A stretch of 64,000 nucleotides of DNA. Source: Bicyclus anynana. Lineage: Eukaryota > Arthropoda > Insecta > Lepidoptera > Nymphalidae. Positions 57,339-64,000 of this stretch are shown one piece after another (position 1 is the first letter of the stretch; each line of letters opens with the position of its first letter). The notes below the pieces were generated by a model, which was given only the letters and a program-made list of their open reading frames with translations, did not search any database and was not told where the DNA came from. The stretch is taken from contig NC_069095.1 of assembly GCF_947172395.1 (NCBI RefSeq), forward strand, positions 5,270,001 through 5,334,000, given 5' to 3'. The position numbers and the translations under genes were made by a program.

Positions 57339-57541
57339 TGTTGTGTGCATTTTAAGAAATTAAATATCACGTGTCTCAAACGGCGAAGGAAAACATCGCG
57401 AGAAAACCTGCATACCAGAGAATTTTCTTAATTCTCTGCGTGTGTGAAGTCTGCCAATCCGCATTGGGCCAGCGTGGTGGCTAACCCCTCTCATTCTGAG
57501 ACGAGACTCGAGCTCAGCAGTGAACCGAATATGAGTCGTCA
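57339..57541 (+). mobile_element. SINE-A, head missing
   Basis: TTGTGTGCATTTTAAGAAAT through CGAATATGAGTCGTC. It separates pieces of repeat K. E-box CACGTG intact. Confidence 0.85.
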
Positions 57542-57671
57542 AATGAAAGCTAGTCCTAGTTCAAAGTTTCCTGGGTTCTGTATGAAAAATGTGTCTCGCA
57601 TTCCCATAGATATTATTAATTTTCGATACGGTTGCAATTGTAGGAACAGAATCGATGTGCTACATGGCTAA

Positions 57672-57770
57672 AGATCTCCAGGATCACTTTACGACCGTTT
57701 CCAAAGTGTCGTAGTTCGATTCCCGATGCAAATTTTACTGCGCCACAATAAAACCGGCAACTTTCATAAA
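57672..57770 (+). repeat. Dispersed repeat K, copy 2 (3' piece)
   Basis: GGATCACTTTACGACCGTTT and AGTTCGATTCCCGATGC as in 49407-49530; the 5' piece is at about 57125-57175. Confidence 0.6.
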
Positions 57771-57968
57771 GTATTTTGTTATTGCTTCTTCGCCGGCTGG
57801 AACTTTTATGGCTTTATGGCTTTTTTTCTCATGCGAAATATGTACATGAATCGTGATAAAGATTAAAGAATAAATTATCAACTATTATTATCAAATATTG
57901 GCTGCTCGAGATTCCGCTTACGTGATATTATGTTTATCAAAAATTTGGAAAACGTGGATTTTGCCGGG

Positions 57969-58015
57969 ATGCTTAAATTATGTCAACCTACTCTAGATTA
58001 GCATAATTTAAGCAT
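57969..58015. repeat. 14-bp perfect inverted repeat
   Basis: ATGCTTAAATTATG at 57969-57982 and its exact inverse at 58002-58015. Confidence 0.8.
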
Positions 58016-58369
58016 TTTCATCTATTTAATTTAACAAATCAACTTAGTTGTTGTAGCGTGAAGGTATAACAAACATGTGTATATTTGTTACTCCTCACAC
58101 ATCTTCGCAGCATAGCTGCATAAAACATCTCTGGTGGAAAAGCACCCTAAGTGTTAGTCACTCCTTCACTCTTCAACTAGTGATCCAAAGTAGCTGAAAA
58201 TTTAAATTAAGATATAAGCCCTAGCCACATACACGCAGACTTCATTTTATCTAGTAAAACTTTATGGTCCTAGTTATAATCATTAAAAAATTCATGATTT
58301 CCGCGGGACTTCTACTAAAACAAAATTATTTCAAGCAAACAGAATCACTGGCGTCCGTTGTCTGAACTA

Positions 58370-58553
58370 GTATTATAAAGCTGAAGAGTTTGTTTTTTTA
58401 AACGCGCTAATCTCAGGAACTACTAGTCCGATTTGAAAAATTCTTTCAGTGTTAGATAGCCCATTTATCGAGGAAGGTTATACGCTAATATTTTAATCCC
58501 GTATTCTTACGGGAACGGGAATTACGCGGGTGAAACCCCGAAGCGTCTACTAG
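58370..58553 (+). mobile_element. Helitron-like element
   Basis: AGTATTATAAAGCTGAAGAG to GAAGCGTCTACTAGT, internal ACTAGTCCGATTTGAAAAAT. Confidence 0.8.
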
Positions 58554-58604
58554 TTATAAATATTAGTCAATAAAATATACAGAGTGAACTTATTCTGATC
58601 TGTG

Positions 58605-58780
58605 TGCCTAGCGGGAGTTTACAATATTTTCATACTGTTACTATCACGTTAACGTAAACGCGAATTTATATGGAATTGAAACAGTTGTGCAGTAGTGCCA
58701 CTAGATGGCGCTGTTTCAATTCCTTAGAAATTCGCGTTTACGTCAACGTGAAAGTAACAGTATCAAACTGCCACTAGGCC
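58605..58780. mobile_element. Foldback MITE
   Basis: Arms of about 75 bp: left GCCTAGCGGGAGTTT through ATACTGTTACTATCACGTTA and GGAATTGAAACAG; right the inverse ending AAACTGCCACTAGGC. Centre TTGTGCAGTAGTGCCACTAG. Confidence 0.85.
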
Positions 58781-58794
58781 CACTGACAGCAAGT

Positions 58795-58905
58795 ACTGTT
58801 ATTGTCACTGCAATTCGTTCATCTGAAATCAGTGTGGTGTAAAAAAAGAGCCGGACGCGTTCGTTCCGGTCGACTAGCCTCCAGTCGTCACTATAAACCT
58901 CCCGA
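58795..58905. repeat. Dispersed repeat G, copy 2
   Basis: CTGCAATTCGTTCATCTGAA and CGTTCCGGTCGACTAGCCTC; partner of 49935-50035. It lies directly after the MITE at 58605-58780. Confidence 0.6.
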
Positions 58906-59034
58906 TTGAATTGTTTGTTCCGACATACAGAAAATCAGTTTTTAAAAATCGTATATTTAAATATATGAAACACATATGATCTATAGGTAAGTATATTTTT
59001 AACTGTTCCGTGTGTATGTATATTCCGTTCAGCC

Positions 59035-59185
59035 AATCTGGAGATATCATTTGGGCTTAGGTCCCGGGTTCAAATCCTGAGTGCACTTCATAGATGCATA
59101 TCCTATATATACCTTCCCTACCTTACCTCTACCCTTAGCAAAATCGGTCATGCCCTATGAGCGTGGTGCGATGACAAAGGGAAAT
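59035..59185 (+). mobile_element. Possible SINE fragment with B box
   Basis: CCCGGGTTCAAATCCTGAGT contains a GGTTCAAATCC B box; downstream CCCTACCTTACCTCTACCC. No second copy seen here. Confidence 0.35.
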
Positions 59186-59191
59186 AGACAT

Positions 59192-59385
59192 CTATGCTAA
59201 AATTATAATGAGGTAAAGTTCGTGTGGTTGTCGGAGGTAATCTTTGGATCTACTGGACTGTTTTGGAAAATTGTTTTACCAATAGAAAGCTACGTTATTT
59301 GCGAGTGTCATAGGCTATGTTTGATCCCCATATTCACACGGGAACGGGAACTACGTAATTGAAAGCGCGGGGCGTCATGTAGCGG
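59192..59385 (+). mobile_element. Helitron-like element, diverged
   Basis: CTATGCTAAAATTATAATGA to GGGGCGTCATGTAGC; contains GAAAGCTACGTTATTTGCGA and CATAGGCTATGTTTGATCCC. Confidence 0.6.
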
Positions 59386-59789
59386 AATTTCTGGGTCTTT
59401 TAGAAATTTTGTATTATCTCCGAAACTATTTAACTAATTAACATACTATAAAGGGCAAATCTTATCTCCATAATATCCTTGTGATTATTAAATAATTTAT
59501 TAAATAATTTATTTGATAAGGATTCAAGTCAAGTAGCATAAATAATGACGCAAACCTAAGTATATAAAATTAATATTTTTTAAAACACAAAAGGTACTAT
59601 ATCTGCTAATATATAGAAGATAAATACATGGTGTCGCGGATTTTTTTGTAGAACTTTTAAAGATACATAAAGCCTCCATAGATTAATTTCAATTTTACAC
59701 AATGGTTAAGGCAGCGCATGCGAATAAGTCTGCTTAAGAGGATTTTCGGTCCGACCTGTGTGACAAAAACTATGATAACTCTGCTAATT

Positions 59790-59960
59790 TATATGATACT
59801 AATATAAAATATAGCCTATAGCACTCCCCGATAATGTAGCTACTGGTGAAAGAATTTTTGAAATCGGACCAGTAGTTCCGAAGATTACCCCATTTAAAGA
59901 ATGTGACAAACTTACAAACTTTACCTCTTTATAATATTAGTATAGATTATAATATTAGTA
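59790..59960 (-). mobile_element. Helitron-like element, 5' part
   Basis: Minus-strand copy: GAAATCGGACCAGTAGTTCC and TTTACCTCTTTATAATATTA; the end TATAATATTAGTATAGA is repeated immediately after. Confidence 0.7.
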
Positions 59961-60474
59961 TAGACGAGTAGTAGCATTGTTCCCAGTAATATTTTCTCAA
60001 TAAAAATATAAGGTGAACTTTGTTGTAGAAATAAAAAGAGGCACTGTTTATAGATCCGGTCAGTAAGTGAAGCCGAGCGACTCGGAAAGAAGCTCAAACA
60101 CCTTATTTCCTGATTTCTTTGCTTGCCTCTGTAATTAATTTCCTTACGTAAGTCGTTTAATAGAGCGTCTACTGCCTTTGTGATATAGAAACTCTGACTT
60201 TTCAATTCAATTGATGCAGACATTGAAGTATAGAACTGTTATTGAAAATAAAGTATTAATATTGAGAATTCGAAGTTTACTTTAAAATTATCTCTACAAA
60301 GTCAAAAAGTCAATGGGTCTCCAAACTATTCTTCATCTTGTGCTAGTAATAAAGAAATATTGCCAAAGATTTTATACTATAGATATGTCACTAGCGAGTC
60401 GAAATTGAGGCGGATAAATGTGCGTAGGTAATTGTCTTAATTTTATTTAGTCGTATAGTAAACAACGAAATTAA

Positions 60475-60875
60475 TTTAAACAAATAATACTTTAATATTG
60501 TCTACAATTTCGAGTTGTATTTCAGGAAGTGTAAAAACTATATACTGGGTTACTGGAAACATATAGCGAAGGAAAACCCAAATCCCTTTTTGAGTTTGAA
60601 TTTCTTAGATCACATTATATTTCGTAACTTTTTTCATGATATACAATATGTATATAAATGCGAAAGGTCGAAAAAAACCGCTTGCTGTAAAAAACTGAAA
60701 TTTGTTTACGGATAGACCAGGCAAAGATGTAACAACGATTTCGAAAAAAAATAGATTTTGCTTTTTTTTTAAGAAATGTGGGTAAACGCTACTTTAAAGT
60801 GGATTTAATTTTTTTATATTTTTTTATTGCTAACTAAATTCGGATTACTTATTGCGGTGATTTTGTAGCCACGTT
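60475..60875 (+). repeat. Dispersed repeat L, copy 3, interrupted
   Basis: The 5' piece (60475-60540, TTTCAGGAAGTGTAAAAACT) and the 3' piece (60836-60875, TTCGGATTACTTATTGCGGT) flank about 290 bp of other AT-rich sequence. Confidence 0.6.
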
Positions 60876-60899
60876 ACATATCTCATAATGGAAAATCTT

Positions 60900-62228
60900 T
60901 GGGTATTGCCGATTATTTTGCCGGTTATTCTGAGAGAGAGTACCTTCCGAACTGGTGGTAGAGTCACTACGTAACTAAACTCAAAACTGTTTATAAACTA
61001 AATAAGAAACTCTTGAAACTGGATCATTTTAGTACAATATTACCAAGAGCCGAATTTTAAAAAACAAATTACATAAATAGCCTTCATTTATTTATTTTTA
61101 TTTATTTATTTGAAATGCCAACTCAACAACAGCAGGAAACATTATACATAAGTCAGTTACAAAATTCTTGGACTACTGCGACCATCTTTTACAGACAGTC
61201 ACAGCATTGCAGAGTCCGGTTAAGAACTAAAAGTAAAAGATTAATCTACAACCTAAAATGTCAAAATCAAGAAAGTTTACAATATTAATTAAAAATTAAT
61301 CATTAAGAATAAAAATAATCAGTTCAAGTGCACGATTAAAATTATAGTTAAGAGTTTAGACGTTATAAAATATTTCTTGAATGCTAGAATTACTACCAAT
61401 AAAGTTTTATTTAAAGCAACCATTTCTATGCGTTTGTGATGTAATAACCATAACCCAAGACGAAGTTAGGGTTCTTTGAGTTAACTACTGTAAGTGTCAT
61501 TAAAATTTAATGATAAATAATAAAATTTGTGATAGTATCTTTACATCTTTATTATTTTATTATTCGAGAATGTCTTCGTTTCAAGCGTATCTTAGAGAGG
61601 TGGGTCGAAGCTCTATATCTCGTCTTTAAGAGGGAAGGCGTGGCCCGAATAACGCAACGACGAAAAAAGAAGGGTGTTATAAGTTCGACGTGTATGTGTG
61701 ACCATAGCTCCCGAACGGATAAAGCGATTTCAATTTAGTTTTTTTTTGTATGAAAGGTGACTTATGTTTGATGAAAATCGATTTAGCAGTTTAAAAGTTT
61801 TGGGGGTTGAAAAAGGAGAAGAATAACCGTATGTCTGCAAATATACTCGAATAGGGTCTCAAAATTAAATGTAAGTGCACTGAAAGAGAAAATTGATGAC
61901 TTGATCGAGAGTGTATCTAATTAATAATTTCATTACCTTTCGGGAGTTATTAAAAAATTTCAATTTTATGATATTATAGATAGAAAAGTTGAAAGAACAC
62001 CAGCCATGTATCAAAGACAGACTTACTATGCCGCAAAACGTACCACCTAAATGAAAAGGATATAGACTAAGCAACGTTTGATTTAAAAACAAGTTCTCCT
62101 TACGTCGTACCTTTCCCTGAGTCTATTCACAAAATGTTCAAAGCTAAAGAGAATACGTAATTAGTAGGCGAGCGTGTCAGGCTACGTGATGGTCTAAGAT
62201 CCGGTGTAAGAAATATATACCCTCATCT
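60900..62228. other. Intergenic; possible decayed repeats
   Basis: No gene recognised. A block near 61690-61800 (ACCATAGCTCCCGAACGGAT) resembles a common lepidopteran dispersed sequence, by recall only. Confidence 0.45.
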
Positions 62229-62229
62229 G

Positions 62230-62408
62230 TTATTTATCTATACTAATATTATAAAGCTGAAGAGTTTGTTTGTTTGAACGCGCTAATCACAGGAACTACT
62301 AGTCCGATTTGATAAATTCTTTCAGTGTTAGATAACTCATTTATCGAGGAAGGCTATAGGCTATATTTTATCCCCGAATTTCTAATGGAACGGGAACCAC
62401 GGCTAGTG
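62230..62408 (+). mobile_element. Helitron-like element
   Basis: ATCTATACTAATATTATAAA to CACGGCTAG; slightly shortened near its 3' end. Confidence 0.8.
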
Positions 62409-62796
62409 AGAGCAGGCAACCTTTACATTTTAATTCTGTTGGGTATATTCTTTTAACTAGTGTACGGTTTCTAATTAACCAATGATTGATATAAGTATAT
62501 TTTTTACATACATTTAATACACTATCAGGCCACAATTTTACTAGGCAACCTATTTACAATGTGTCAATGTGAATATTTTCTATAATTTAGTTTTTATCCC
62601 TGATATCAGATGAGGGTATATAATAAATTTCTGCTGTCGGATCTTGCACTATGAACGCACGCTCATCATTACGGTGGAATGATAGAAAAACAGTTACCTT
62701 ATATTACTTGACTGTTGACAATAATTGTTTTGTCTCTTTGGTCTAGTGAGTAACCTGTTAAGTTACGGATCAATGGATATGTAGTAGCAATTTGAC

Positions 62797-63115
62797 AGTC
62801 CCCGTGGCGCAGTGATATGCGTGGTGGATTTACAAAACGAAGGTCCAGGAATCGATCCCTGGCTGAGAGATTTTCTTAATTGGTCCAGGTCTGGCTGGTG
62901 GGAGGCTTCGGCCGTTGCTAGTTACCACCCTACCGGCAAAGACGTACCGCCAAGCGATTTAGCGTTTCGGTACGATGTCGTGTAGATACTGAAAGGATTG
63001 TCGAATTTCATCCTCCTCCTAACAAGTTAGCCAGCTTCCATCTGCATCATCATCGCTTATACCAATACCATCATGAGATTGTAGTCAAGAGCTAACCTGT
63101 AGATATTAAAAAAAG
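62797..63115 (+). mobile_element. SINE-B, full length
   Basis: CCCCGTGGCGCAGTGATATG head, altered B box (GGAATCGATCCC), body and A-rich tail present. Confidence 0.9.
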
Positions 63116-63179
63116 TGACAACACTACTAGTGCTGTGTCGTCACTTTTCTTACAACTTTTATCCTCTATCCTTCGTCTA

Positions 63180-63285
63180 TCCTTCTCATTCTACTCGTTT
63201 AGTATCGAGTTAAACCGAGGGATATAGAGGTGAAATTGAAACTCGCACTAGCTAGTTTTAAGAACATCGTTACAGAGTAGTTCTT
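63180..63285. repeat. MITE fragment related to 37207-37359
   Basis: ATAGAGGTGAAATTGAAACT, CGCACTAGCTAG and ACATCGTTACAGAGTAG match the right half of the foldback MITE. Confidence 0.6.
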
Positions 63286-64000
63286 CTGATCTTTTGAGCA
63301 TTCAAATTGAATCAATTATTCCTGATATTTGTATTTTTTTATGTTTTCCATTAAAATCGTTATTACCTCATAGTTTAACACAGCAAGGTGCGAACCACTA
63401 AAGAACTTTGCCCAAGTGTTGCGGAGGCAATGTTTGCTGCGCGCTAACTCTACGGCGCACGCACGACCTGCTGCAAACTTTTTAATTAAGTGTTCGGGTG
63501 AGTGAGATACTGAACTCATTCCATATTTATACTACTTACTAATTATCAGCCTATTTTAACAGCCTACTACGAGGCCAGGCTTCACTCATTATGCATTAAA
63601 GGAGAGGAGCTTATGTCCACCACGCTGCTACGATGTGGGTTGGTGGGTCAATTCAAAATTCAAAAAATTCTAAATCATTTATTTCAATTAGGCTTAGTTT
63701 AGCACTTCTGTCAGGAATAAGTCATAATTTTGGTTTATAAATGAAGTGCAAATAGGCTACTTGTTTCCCGGAATAATCCACGGACTAATAAAAACAGAAT
63801 TTATGCAGTACAAAAATATAAATTCTCAACACACTCACACACACACATACATACATAGCGTTTTTATTCATGTTGATAACTGAATTATGTAGGTACAAAA
63901 TAACATATTTATTTCATTTATTAGTTTTTAGGCTTTATTTTTAGAACTTTTTAAATATGTGAATTGTATAGGTATAACTGTATTTCATTTCATTTGACGA
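63286..64000. other. Intergenic end of window; (CA)n tract
   Basis: No gene recognised. A CA-rich microsatellite lies at about 63828-63858. Confidence 0.6.

Noticed and set aside
61529..61738. 69-codon ORF
   Set aside because: Overlaps sequence resembling a common dispersed repeat and has no domain.

Overview
The window is AT-rich eukaryotic DNA from an insect, most likely a moth or butterfly. It has spliced exons with GT-AG boundaries and many tRNA-derived SINEs, short Helitron-like elements ending in CTAG, and LINE 3' fragments of kinds common in Lepidoptera. The species cannot be fixed from the sequence alone.

One protein-coding gene is clear: the 3' half of couch potato (cpo), an RNA-binding protein of the RBPMS/Mec-8/Couch potato group, on the + strand. 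Seven exons can be placed with consistent reading phase: 5715-5792, 6852-6905, 7454-7516, 8395-8539, 10036-10163, 11016-11212 and 12254 to about 12430 or 12464. A probable last coding exon starts at 13264. Exons 1-4 encode RRM1 (RNP2-like LFVSGL, RNP1-like VGFVTF). Exon 5 encodes a Pro/Gly/His linker. Exons 6-7 encode RRM2 (LFVANL, PVAFVDF). The 5' exons and start codon lie before the window, so 1-5714 is read as cpo intron. Retaining the intron after exon 5 gives a stop after the residues VRSYL, which would make a one-RRM isoform.

Region by region: 1-5.7 kb is intron with MITE hairpins, one SINE of family C, one of family B and a possible conserved non-coding block near 4.1 kb. 5.7-13.3 kb is the exon cluster, with one inverted SINE pair just before the RRM2 exon. 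13.3-19.9 kb has none of the recognised SINE, LINE or Helitron families; it is probably a long 3' UTR plus flank, and holds a 30-bp-arm hairpin and a possible core promoter near 17.65 kb. 19.9-64 kb is intergenic or intronic and repeat-dense, with no convincing host coding gene.

Recurrent families: SINE-A (A box, B box, GAY-repeat tail), SINE-B, SINE-C, two LINE 3'-end families (RTE-like; and one with a conserved C-terminal ORF domain), a Lep1-like Helitron family with many copies, and several TIR/MITE elements, including a 296-bp element with a TTA duplication and a TIR element that contains a SINE. I found no rRNA, no convincing true tRNA gene, no CRISPR array and no unmistakably novel biological system. 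The best items for follow-up are alternative cpo isoforms, the hairpins and the CRE-palindrome cluster at 39.0-40.8 kb.
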